Source of the DNA: Halichondria panicea
Lineage: Eukaryota; Porifera; Demospongiae; Suberitida; Halichondriidae
Direction of reading: 5' to 3'
DNA length: 64,000 nt
NCBI RefSeq assembly: GCF_963675165.1
Contig: NC_087379.1
Coordinates: forward strand, 3,290,201 to 3,354,200
In this document: one piece after another, positions 38,041 to 48,984 of the stretch
Numbering within the stretch: position 1 is the stretch's first letter
How the letters are laid out: every line of letters starts with the position of its first letter
Made by a program: the position numbers and the translations under genes
The notes under the pieces: model-generated
What the model was told of the DNA's origin: nothing
Database searches by the model: none
The model's input: the letters and a program-made list of their open reading frames with translations, nothing else

Positions 38041-40245
38041 TTATAAGGAACCAATATAAACCGACAAATACCCATCAGTCTTTCTTCCTGTCATCAACAA
38101 CTTAGTTGGTGAAAACGAGGTTATAGTTACAGTGTTAACTTGAATTTCTTCAGGGAGCACACTTATCCAAGACCACGTCTTTTGTGAGAATGAATACATT
38201 CTCACGTCTTTGTTCGACGATTGCCCACGCATGCCCACAGTTATTAGGTTACTAGCTAACACTGTTCCAACTAAGCTGTTTGCTTGCGCATTAAAACCAC
38301 CTTCTAATTCTTTCCACCTGTAGCTGGGGTATATCAGCTCATTTCGGTTCTTTAAAGCATTTCCTGGAGTAACCTTATTCCTATCATAGAGGATATCGTC
38401 GATAGCAATATATTGAGAGAGTGGAAACCAGTCAGACTGAAGAAGTTCTTTGGAATAGTTTCCTGCTAGAAGATAGCACCTGTTACCAGCCACTGCCAAA
38501 GTCACATCAGTACAAGGAGACATAAGAGGTTGGTTACTCCAATACCACCCTGTGTCACTAGTATAAATTCCAATGGAATTCTCCCCTCCAGCAACAATCA
38601 GAGCTGATGGAAGGCTTAAAACTGCAGGAAATGTTCTTGCGATAGGCATATCTGGAATCACTGAATGCACCCAATGTCCATCAGACGTCTCGTCATATAT
38701 TAAAGTATACAATTTCGTGCTTTCTTCACCATCCATCGTTATTCCTCCGATGGCCACAAGGCTTCCACTGAACACTCCTAGTCCAAATGATTTAACAGGT
38801 AGATGAGGCAACATGTTCCATTTATTTTTTCCTGGATGATAACAGTACACAAGGTATTTATGTATTTCGTTTTCTCCAACTCCGCCACCAAAACACATAA
38901 AATCTTCGAATATCACAGTCTGGCCCTTATGCAATGTTGTTTGGAGATCTTGACCACTTATCCAGGACAAATTACCAACAAGACCATGAAACATAGCTGG
39001 GACTAATTCATCACAAAAAATAGTCTCCCTGGCTGCACAAATGCTCATCGTGGAATTCATGAAATCTTGGGTTTGTACTCCAACCAATCTTGTTGGTGAG
39101 GTATGGTCAAGATTTAGAGAGACAAATACTGCAATAAATATAACCAGAATCGCCATCGAAACACATAAAGGTGGTATAAATGCTTTAAGTCTCTTTTGTG
39201 ACAGCTGCTTAGTTAGTTGCACATTTGTTTTCTGCTCTTCTTTTAATTTGGTTTGGATGTTTTCTTGTTCTCTTTTCAGGTTGATGTTTCTTTTCGCTTC
39301 CTTTTCAGCGACATACTTCATCATCTTCAATCTGTCTTGGAAAGCAGGAGTGTTTGTGTTAGCCTTTTGTCTTAGATCCTCTACTAGTTCTTTGGCTGAA
39401 GGTCTCTTCTTGGGATCATTATCAATGCATCTGTGAATAAGACTCATGAGAGGGTGATCATTGCCAACTTCCTCGAGGTAGTTTTTTCGGCGTTCAGCTT
39501 CTGAAACAGCAACCAATCCATGTGCCTCAGATCGATTTTGACCTATGTGTGGCATGGGCAGCTTACCACAGAAGATTTGCATCATTAAGATTCCATACGA
39601 GAATATGTCGATGCTTGTATTGTAACGAGGTTCCTTCACCATCACTTCAGGAGGCATGTACGCCTCAGTGCCTGGTTTTTTCGTCATGGCACTCACTTGC
39701 AAGGGGCTCATATTAATTATCCTAGCCACACCAAGATCAGCGATTTTTGCAGAGAGTATAGGAGTAACAAGTATGTTGTGAGATGAAAGATCTCTGTGAA
39801 TGATTGGTTTTTTTCGATCGTGGAGGAACAGTAAACCTTGCGATATATCAAGAAGAATGGAGAAGCCGATATCTTTCGGAAGAATACCATTATGCTCAAT
39901 ACAACCCGTAAGATTCGTTGGTAAGTATTCCATCACTAAAATCGGCACAGTTTCGTCTGGCTCCTGAAAGTAGACACCAAGAAACTGCACAATGTTAGGG
40001 TGCTGTATCCTGCTCAAGAAGTGACACTCTTTACTAAAGCTTCGACTGCTGCTTCGATAATCACTGCCTCCACTCTTGAGAAGAAAGTCATGAATCTTTT
40101 TGCCTGCACACTTGTGTCCCATGTAATCTAGCTCGACCACAACAGCAGCAGAGCCCACTCCTAGCTGATGATCTGTCACTATAACACCAATTAGCTTATA
40201 AGACTCTAGACTGACAAAGGCAGCGCTGGTGCCGGTGACCGCCAT
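38041..40245 (-). CDS. Protein kinase - transmembrane - Kelch-like protein, single exon
   Basis: Uninterrupted 734-codon frame. The frame opens at 40329, but the first ATG is 40245-40243, chosen as start; an upstream exon using the CTTTAG acceptor near 40341 is possible. Residues about 22-295 are a kinase domain of TKL type: glycine loop LGVGSAAVV, VAIK-equivalent AGKK (K49/K50), alphaC E73, catalytic loop HRDLSSHN (D152, N157), DLG (D170) in place of DFG, and PPE. A coiled coil (about 300-352) and one membrane segment (about 356-379) follow. The last 350 residues hold repeated GG/W units (VAIGGI, ALIVAGGE, YLLAGN) typical of Kelch beta-propellers, with potential N-glycosylation sites NLS, NYS and NST. 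That placement predicts a cytoplasmic kinase at the N-terminus and an extracellular propeller at the C-terminus. All catalytic residues are present. Having no introns among intron-rich neighbours suggests a retrogene origin. Confidence 0.85.
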   Translation of the reverse strand: MAVTGTSAAFVSLESYKLIGVIVTDHQLGVGSAAVVVELDYMGHKCAGKKIHDFLLKSGGSDYRSSSRSFSKECHFLSRIQHPNIVQFLGVYFQEPDETVPILVMEYLPTNLTGCIEHNGILPKDIGFSILLDISQGLLFLHDRKKPIIHRDLSSHNILVTPILSAKIADLGVARIINMSPLQVSAMTKKPGTEAYMPPEVMVKEPRYNTSIDIFSYGILMMQIFCGKLPMPHIGQNRSEAHGLVAVSEAERRKNYLEEVGNDHPLMSLIHRCIDNDPKKRPSAKELVEDLRQKANTNTPAFQDRLKMMKYVAEKEAKRNINLKREQENIQTKLKEEQKTNVQLTKQLSQKRLKAFIPPLCVSMAILVIFIAVFVSLNLDHTSPTRLVGVQTQDFMNSTMSICAARETIFCDELVPAMFHGLVGNLSWISGQDLQTTLHKGQTVIFEDFMCFGGGVGENEIHKYLVYCYHPGKNKWNMLPHLPVKSFGLGVFSGSLVAIGGITMDGEESTKLYTLIYDETSDGHWVHSVIPDMPIARTFPAVLSLPSALIVAGGENSIGIYTSDTGWYWSNQPLMSPCTDVTLAVAGNRCYLLAGNYSKELLQSDWFPLSQYIAIDDILYDRNKVTPGNALKNRNELIYPSYRWKELEGGFNAQANSLVGTVLASNLITVGMRGQSSNKDVRMYSFSQKTWSWISVLPEEIQVNTVTITSFSPTKLLMTGRKTDGYLSVYIGSL

Positions 40246-40405
40246 GTCTAGCAAATCAAAAGTGTGTTCACATGAAATCACTCCCTTTTCTTCCCAAGTG
40301 GTTTGAGGAGTGGTTTCTAGTCTAGCCACACCTACCTAAAGGTGAATGACTTTGACTTGTCAGCATAGATCTGGCTTCTTTAATATTAGTTTTGGAATCT
40401 GCAAT
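40246..40405. promoter_or_regulatory. Shared head-to-head intergenic region, kinase-Kelch / NhaC
   Basis: The two ATGs are 160 bp apart in divergent orientation, the tightest pair in the window. If the kinase has an upstream non-coding exon, the space would be even smaller. Confidence 0.5.
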
Positions 40406-43400
40406 ATGGGTCTAGCAGTGCTGATGTTTCTGCTGCTGCTGCTGCCTGCACTAATCAGGAGCAGCCATGAGTTCGAGTGTGGCATAGCAGTGTCTCTACC
40501 TCGTGTTGTCCTCACTAAGTAAATATATCTGTGCATGCTCTGTTGATCTAAATTAATCATGTACTGCACATGCACACTGTACCTGTGTACCTGTACGTGT
40601 ATATAGAGCCCAACACATGACTATTTATTAACTACATGTATATCTGTATAATTATGAGCGAAGCGTTAATTTTTGTACCTTGCTTAGTAGATATAAAAAT
40701 AGATCTAGATCTTTAATTTCATAACAAATTTTCTCTGCAGTGTGCCTTTCACGTTGAACATCACCCTTCCCCCGTTTCTCCCTGACAACGAGGCGATTCC
40801 TGAGAAGGTGTGGTTTACAGTGGATGGAGCGACGTATGAGGACCTCAACTACACCGCCACTAGGGACAGCAACGGCACAGCACACCTTACACTACTGCTC
40901 AAAAACTCTCTAGTTGGCTACAATGTGAGTGGACTTTATTAATCAACGATTTTTACCACCAAAATCAATTATAATTGTACATTGTATGTGTATGTGTGTG
41001 CATCTGTGGTACTCTTGTCAGGAAGTGTGTATTTGACCTTGACTCTATGTAATTATACTGATCTCAATTCTCAACCAGAAATGTGAGGGGAAAGGCTTAC
41101 ATAGAATTATACTGGCTGAAGCTAAAATTACTGCCATTGCACACACACACACACCTCAGGGTTACCACACTCTGGAGTTCAATATCAGTCGAATCTCTGA
41201 CACTAGTGATCCCGAGCAGCTCATTTGCCCACCAATTAGTCAAGTAAGAGAATTGTTATAATTATACTAGTCTAAGCAACTATCTGGTATTCACGTACAT
41301 GCATACTTTCTGTAGACACTATTGGCCATCCCTGGGATTCTGACATTGTTAGCTCCGATAGTGACTGCAGTGCTGGCCATAGTATTCAGGTAAGGGGTAT
41401 ATAGTCTAGCAGTATATTTGTTGTAGTCACCTTGCCCTTACATAACTAGACAGGTGATACTGGCCTTGCTTGTTGGAATTTGGATATGTGCTTCGTTTGG
41501 TGAGTTAGATTACTGTTGTGTATAAAACAGTTTTGAAATCTCTTGTACACAGCTAATGAGTACAATCCACTTGCTGGTATTGTGAGAACTTTAGGTAAGT
41601 ATCTACCTCAACTACATGCACTATGTACGTGTAAGCTATGTACCCCTGGTACGTACACATACTATACTACTTTCTGAGGTCATGTGCATACAATGTACTT
41701 TGTTATGGCATCATTTTTTTGTTGTAGATTTGTACATAGTGGATTCCTTAGCATCCCCAAGCCATGCAGCAGTGAGTAGAATCGTTCTGTATTGTGCATG
41801 TATAATAGATATGTGGCAATGTGATATACATTGTTATATTTACTGCTGTCTTCTACAGATCATTGTCTTCTCATTCTTCCTGGGGGGTCTCATTGGAGTA
41901 GTACAGGTGAGATACTTGGTCTAGTACACAGCAGTACCGGTCAGCTTTTTAATTTCGTTTTGGTGTTTGTAGAAATCTGGTGGGGGTATTGGCTTGGCAC
42001 GACTACTGTATCGATTCACCAACTCCAGGAGAAAGTGAGTGCCGCTTGTGTTAAAAAATCTTTGACTTCATAGCAACCTACAGAGCCACAGTGGTTTGCG
42101 TCACTCTATGCCTGCTCATTTTCTTTGATGACTATTCTGCTGTGCTCATACCAGGGAACAGCCTCAGATCAGTAAGCATGCGCACACTTACTTATACATT
42201 AATGCTTCTGTCCATTGGATTGGTGTGCGGGATGTATGTACATGCTCCAATCACTGAAGTTAACTAGCTACATACTATAATAATTATTATAGCTACATAC
42301 ATAGCAAAGGTATAGACCTTTGAATATAATAACTAATCTAGAGCAACCAATTACAAAATATACATGTACATGTACTTCAGGGTGTCATACAGGATTTTGA
42401 AGTAGAGGGGGGAAATGATCGAGAAAAGTAACCAGAAAATGTTGCTAGAAAAAGGTCAACTGTTATTTCAATACCCAGCTATGGACACTCGATCAGTTAT
42501 AGTTGAAAGGGGGGGGGGAATTGGAGCTAGGGGGGATATCCCCCTCCCCCCTGTATGACACCCTGTACTTAGTGATCTCTACCCCACATACATGATAATT
42601 AATGAGAAGTGTCTACCCTCCTCCACCGAAGCTATTATTGTCACTGTGTACTTATTCTATTAGCCCATGGTAATTCGTCCCTCTCGATGCTCGTCGTTTC
42701 TCTGCATACATGTACAGTAAATTATTTACTCTGCTGGTGCATGTTAATTATGCATAATTATATTCTTGCGTAGGTAATGAGCAGTGCTGGTGTGAGCCAA
42801 GAGAAGTTTGCCTTCATTCTGCAGAGTGTGGGTCCTGCTATGGCCAGTATGGTGCCAGTGTCAAGGTGAGATGCACCTATATTTCAATTATGGTTTTGTT
42901 ACCCTTCTATCCAGCTGGATTGGTGTGGAGGTTGGGTATGTACACAGTGCATTTGACAATGCGATGTGCAAAGCACAGTGTAGTAACAGCAGCAACTCTT
43001 ATGTGCCTGATGCCTTCATACTGGTTGTTGAGACAATACGTAAGTTAGCTGCATTAATTACATGTATAATGTGTTAACTGCCTCTCTGACATTATTCCTC
43101 GAGGAATAATATGGTTAAATTAAGCTGACAGTGTGTATGTATTCCAGCTGTAACTTAACTGCTCAATGTAATGTGTGTACAACTAACAGCGTCTATATGC
43201 TTTTAGCTTCAGACTAAAACTTGATTTGTTCTCCAGTTTTTCTTTCGTTATAAAGGCTGCATGTTTGTATAGTGTCTTCAAACTCTTGCATAACAATAAT
43301 TATCTGCTAATATGAAGTTGATATTTGACTTACTATTTAGCCTCACACTAGAGTTTTAGCTAATTCGATAGCTACACAAGTGAGAAAAGAGCTGCACTAA

Positions 43401-46400
43401 CAAGAAGCGACAACCATTGTACTTTGATCCGTATAGTGATATGTATCACATTAAATCCAGCGTATCGCTTCTTCCCACTGATGATGCTGTTCTGTGTGGT
43501 GTTGGTGAGTGTGCTTGGTCGGGACTTTGGGCCCATGCTTACTGCTGAGAGAAATGCCACCCCTGCTCCCCCTCATGAAGGACGTGTTGACGAGGAGCAA
43601 CCTACTGTGATGAAGGCGAACTCCCTTAATGACACCGGAGAGTCATCAGAAGATTCATACTCTGGTGAGTACAATACTCACTTACTTAGGTCTGGTTGCC
43701 ATGTGGTATATTCTTTCAGAGGCAGTACGACAGCCCTGGTCAATTTATTTTTTCTCAGCTGCATTCTTGACCATTGGGTATTTTCTTTTTCGCCTGCGTG
43801 CGAGAGAGCTTGCTACCTAGATCCATGCACCCAGTGCTGTAGTCCAGTAATGCAATAAACAGTCAAAAGTTGTCTCTCAACTGAGTGCGTCAAAGAGAGT
43901 CAGATAGCTCAATCCGTTTCTGTTAATTGTTATATTTTAAAGCAGAATAAGCTAATGGTGGTGCAGACCCCCATCAGGGGCTGGTGCGATGAGAACTCCG
44001 TTTCTTATGTAATAATAATTTATAAGCCCACAAGCGATGCTTTAATTACCTTTTGATTATGTTTTGCAGCAACAGCCTGTTTCGCCATACGTACTAAAAT
44101 GCATGTATGATTCGTTTAATAATAATACTCAGTGGCGTAGCCAGGGGGTGGCAAAGGGGGAAAATGCCCCCCTTTTTTCTAGATATCTACTACTCAGCTT
44201 AGTGTACCTGATTATCTAGCTGAGCACCCCCTTTTCTTCAGAATCTTGCTGCTAGTTAGCTAGCTAGTGGCAAGCAAAACAATTTAGTCTCTAAACTGTG
44301 GTCTAAATCTATAGACAGTTCTTGTGCTTTGCTAATTTAAACTAGCTTCGATCTTCTATGCAAATAGAACATCAGGCCACACCCAACTGAGGTAGAGAAG
44401 TGAATTATGACGTCATTATTAAGAAGCGTGGCTTCCGGCCAAAATTTTGGGTCTACGCAGCTGACAAGCAATTGCTAATTTTACCCCCTCTTCCACTCCT
44501 GATACTGATACTTTCAATTGAAACTCTGATAACATGTACGTATTTCAAGGCCTTACGTGTTTAACATGCACATACCACTCTTTTAAGGCCCTCTGGCTCC
44601 CAAAAAAGGTGTTCCAAAGAGATGGTAAGGCCTGCAATGTAACCTGACTACATGTACGTGTATATATCGTTATGTTTACGATTCCCAGGTACAATGCAGC
44701 GGTACCGTTTTTGATAGTAGTCATAACAACACTTGTGGGCATGATAATGGGAGGCAGACAGGCAATCCTGGACCAGCCAGAGGAGAGAAGGATTGACATG
44801 ACTATAGTTAACATCTTCACGATGGCCGACTCGGTTTCTGCCCTTATCTGGGCATCTTGTCTAGCCAGTGCTGTCCTGTTTGTCATGCTACGCCTACAGA
44901 AGATACTCAAACTCTCTGAGTTCATGGAGGTATTTTTTCATTTTTTTGTCCCTTAAAACCTATAGTGATACTCAGTGTTCTTGTTCCTATGTGTTACTTA
45001 TTACTTAATCCATCACTGTTTGTTACTGCTACAATATAACTTTTATTAAAGATTGTACGTTTTTTATAACCCACCCTTGTACTATACTTACAGGCATGGA
45101 TTGAGGGGATCAAAGACATAATGGAGCCACTGTTAATACTCTTGCTGGCCTGGGCACTTGGTGCCGCTATTCAAGTAAGTGCATGACAGCATTTTACGTA
45201 CACTCATTGTCTACAACATAATTATGACACAAATCTTCAATTGCAGGACACCCATACCAACAACTATATTGCTCAGGTGCTAAAAGGTGGTGGAGTGTCG
45301 ATGAAGTACATCCCTGTCATTGTCACCATCATTGGGTTCACACTCTCCTTTGCTACTGGCTCGGTCAGTAACATAAAGATCGATCCATAATCTTTGACTA
45401 TAGACCCGTACTTAGCTTAAGTGTTAGGCGCCTGTATGTAGCTATCCACTGTTTATTGCCTCGTTATAGGAGATCTGTATTACATTGTACCTAGACAAAT
45501 AGGTTATGTTGACAAAAGTTGTACTCGCTGCAGGCGTTCGGGACAATGGGTCTGTTGTTTCCCTTGGTGATTCCAACAGTTTGTCAGCTGTCTCGTTGTC
45601 AGAGGGGTCCTGCTCTCCAGGCAACAGCTGCCATTCTCAGCTCTTCAATTTTCGGAAATGGTGAGCCCAACTCCCTTCTACATAATAAAAGAGAGATTAT
45701 GTGTACCTGTATGTATTGCTTATAGCTGTTTTTCACTTGCTGTTTGATTACTTGGTATCTACTGTTATAAAATAGTAGTTCTCTACATAAGCATTGTACT
45801 TTATATACTCTTATAGCAATATCTCCGATTGCTGACATCACTATACTTACAACAGTAGCCAGCAAATGCAAGCTAGTCCCACACATCAAAACCAGTCTGG
45901 TAAGTGTGCAAGAAACTTTCATGTGAAACATATCGCGAGAGCAGTGAGTAGCTTTGAGGGTGATGACAGAACTGTCTTTCCTTTTGGGACTGCATGCAGT
46001 GCTTCTGAAGAATCACGGTCATAACTTTGTTTACACTGTGGTACCAATTGTTAGCCTAATGCTTATAGGTTCACTGAATCCTACATACATGTTTGGCAAA
46101 TGAATGGTTTATTTCCATTCTCAGCCATATATATTCCTAATTGGATTCATCTCGCTGGTGTTTGGTTCGCTACCGGTGGGTGCAGGGTGGTATCCATGGT
46201 ATGGAGCCTGGATCATCATGCCTTCCGTCCTCTGTGTCATTTTTCTCATGTTCTCTTCTAACTTCATCGTAGAGGACTCAAGATCTCTTTTTCGGATCGC
46301 GTAAGTCATACTCTGAGCATAAGTATGTCTAGGCTACTGTATATCTGTGAAAATTAATAAGAGATTAGTATACACGTGCATGTACACTTAACTTGGACTG

Positions 46401-47953
46401 CTGGTATTATTATGCCCCGGTGCGCATGCGCAAGTGAGGTAGTGTGTTCGTGTGCCTGTCTGTGTAGACTGCTACAGCTGCTCAAGGATCAATGAAGTGC
46501 AAATAGGAGTTTCTATAGGCTTAATTCTAGTGACGTTTTCTTGGAATTTCGTGGATTTGCAAAATAATGCTTGGTTCTCGAGTTATGCCTAGTTATATAC
46601 TTACTTGGAATGCCATTGCAGCCTTCAGAAGAGTGCGTAGCAAAACTTGTCCAAGGAGTGTTGCTACTCCACTTAGTAGTTAGCTCTGCACTAGAACGCT
46701 ATAGCTATTGGTAGCTGCAAGAGTGAGGAGAGATCTGCAAGGCTCTGCTGATGCAGCCACTAATTTTAGACTTGGACGACGGACATCGATCCTTTTTAAT
46801 AAAAATCATGTCAATCATCCACTCTTGGAGTTTCTCTGTGTTTCTGGATTTTGCCTGCATGATCATGATATAATGTTTGGAAAATGCTAACTTTATGTTA
46901 TGTAGCTTTTTACCCGCGGTGCTTTCATTATAACTCAGAGGACGTTAGACACGATCACATTCACTAACTGTTTGCTGAGCTGGCATAGCCTCATTTCCAG
47001 GCTGATTTTTAATAGAACGAAGTTAGCGTTACAGCTTATTGACAACTATTCTCTATATGCATGTGCAATTCTAGTTGGTTTTGCATGGTTATTTGAGACT
47101 GAAATCAACATTTCTGTGACTCCCTGGCTACTAATAAAGCTTCCAGACAACTTGATCATTGCATAGAGTGTTATATTCTTGTTAGCCCCAGCCCAGTTCA
47201 AGCCTCATACAGCACCGCTGAACTATTGTCTCTTACTCGATCTAGTTTATGGTCTATAGCTAATACTGGTCCAACCAGACAACAGACACAGCTACATGTA
47301 GTCAAGTGTTATACACTCAGTAAGGCCATGTATACATTGTAGGTATATAGCCATAGCTTTTTTTTTACAGCTGTATGGCTATGTGAGCAATAAATGTTAG
47401 ATGTGAATTAATGATGACGTGTGTCTAACCTCCTCTGACTACATCCATATTATGTACATGTAGCTGATCTGTTATTCCACAGTTGCCCCTGTATGTACAC
47501 TGTTCCCGGGAGATGGTTTGCGCTTCTGAAAGTGAAGTACCATAGAATAATGAAGAAGTGTCCTCACAAGCTCAAAAGGTCCAGGAAACTTCAAGTAAGT
47601 TAATCAATGAACAAAAGTCTGTACGTGTATGTCTCATATGGTGCTGGTAATCCATAGACTAAGTTTCTAATGGTTGCTGCAGCAATTTCTGTTACCCTGA
47701 CTCGTACGTGAAGCTTGGCTCCACTTCTACAGCCTAGCCCCATGCATGCATGTATATATAATACTACTCATATAAGTTAACCATGTGTTGTTTGGTCAGT
47801 ACAAATGTGTTCACTCCATATTTCAACCCCTGCTAGCAACTTGATGAGTCGCCTAGTGATGCTGAGAGTGCCGCTACTGAAACCGCTCCTCTTCTTCTCC
47901 CTCAGCTTGAAAAGAGGGAGCAAAGAGAGGTATCAAGAACTCCAGTTGTGTGA
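40406..47953 (+). CDS. NhaC-type Na+/H+ antiporter with secreted-side N-terminal domain
   Basis: Twenty-two exons, 793 residues: 40406-40518, 40741-40924, 41079-41243, 41316-41389, 41450-41499, 41553-41594, 41728-41771, 41859-41906, 41973-42034, 42084-42171, 42774-42865, 42915-43039, 43461-43664, 44588-44624, 44689-44929, 45094-45174, 45247-45363, 45534-45660, 45817-45899, 46125-46300, 47483-47594, 47837-47953; phases all agree. A signal peptide (GLAVLMFLLLLLPALI) leads into about 130 residues that look like a beta-sandwich (NVPFTLNITLP, GYHTLEFNISR) with N-glycosylation sites. The transporter follows: KSGGGIGLARLL, FFDDYSAVLIPGN, SWIGVEVGYV, GRDFGPML, RWYNAAVP, ATGSAFGTMGLLFPL, FGNAISPIADITIL. 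These are NhaC hallmarks, including the acidic pair in the DDY motif. The tail has a possible di-leucine signal (ETAPLLL). Bacterial NhaC exchanges Na+ and H+; substrate here is inferred. NhaC is unusual in animals. Confidence 0.88.
42378..42565. mobile_element. MITE-like element, family E copy 2, with target duplication
   Basis: Perfect inverted ends CAGGGTGTCATACAGG and CCTGTATGACACCCTG, flanked by a 5-bp direct repeat TACTT (42373-42377 and 42566-42570). It is 188 bp, non-coding, in intron 10 of the NhaC gene. A partial relative lies near 55920-55985. Confidence 0.85.
43720..43859 (+). other. Alternative last exon of the NhaC gene
   Basis: After a good acceptor (TTCTTTCAG) the frame continues from exon 13 through one membrane-like segment (SIYFFSAAFLTIGYFLF) and basic residues to TAG at 43818-43820. 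AATAAA follows at 43854-43859. The standard path skips this exon and joins 43664 to 44588, giving the family motif RWYNAAVP. Use of this exon would give a 463-residue half transporter. This is inferred from sequence only. Confidence 0.45.
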
Positions 47954-48984
47954 TCCAAAGTGTACATGCGTGTGTTAGTTGTTGTGTAGCTGTAGCTGTT
48001 TAGGTATGATTTAAGTTATTGAAATATGGTACTAGTACGTATCAGATGGAATTTCTTATTGACAGCTATCACTATCATGTGTTTTGGGTTTTCACTTTCT
48101 CTTTATGCACTCAATAATTAATGAGCCAGGCGTTTTACCTGCATGTTTATGATCTTGTTTTATTTGTACATGTAATTATGCTCTTGCAGTATCAGGCTAT
48201 GTTTTTAATTTATGAATATAGTTTAAAAGGAGGAAGAAAGGAGGAAGTACATGTAACACTGTCAAGAATGTTATGTTAGGAGATCTAGATACACAGGTTG
48301 TGTGATGACATAAACCTAGAGTAAAAAAGAGAAGAGTGTTGAACTTGCATGCAGATGCAGTTCTGTTGTTACGCCAAAAATTACGCTAGAGCTACATGCA
48401 TGGTTTGCATGCATGGAGATCCCACGAAGCAGAAAAAGCGGCTATTTTTTACACATTTATTTCTACAGTGTTTCTGCAAGTTCAACATTTTCTCTTCTTC
48501 TTTATGTACGTACTGTTATATTATTAAATTAAGGTATTATACACTCTGTATACGTACATGCATTTGATGGCCTTCAACAGAACATTGTGAGTAGTTACGA
48601 GGCTTGGAGTAGTTACGAGGCTTGTCGTTATTTGCATGGCCATTTGTTAGTACATGTGTATATGTGTGCTCCACCAGTGCTAACTTAAATTTACATGGAT
48701 TTTAAAAAGTAATCTGTGCTTGCTTTTTTGTACCTACATGTAGTATTCACTCTTATTTACCTTTTATGTTGATTGTTAGTGTTCTGTGAATGTAATAATT
48801 TGTGGTGGGAGTGTAGACTTGATGTACTGTATGTCTACCATAGCATGTACGCAAGTGTGAACGTTTGTGAATGCAATAAGTTCATTCACAACATAGTGGG
48901 AGGATCCGGTACGATGAGAATGGTTTAATACATGTACACCATAGTATCTACGTGCAAGCAGGGGAGTAAACAAGAAGCAATAAC
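47954..48984. other. Intergenic region, NhaC to adhesion GPCR
   Basis: Both flanking genes are on the plus strand. No coding exon was recognised. A short direct repeat (GTAGTTACGAGGCTTG twice) occurs at about 48591-48626. The 3' UTR of NhaC and the promoter of the next gene should lie here, but no clear motif stands out. Confidence 0.55.

Noticed and set aside
40246-40329. Extending the kinase-Kelch protein upstream to the frame opening at 40329
   Set aside because: That codon is GTG and the stretch has no ATG; the first ATG is at 40245. An upstream spliced exon remains possible.
43720-43777. Use of this segment as a normal internal NhaC exon via the donor at 43778
   Set aside because: Phase would fit, but the 37-bp exon 44588-44624 also fits and restores the conserved RWYNAAVP motif, so the latter is preferred.
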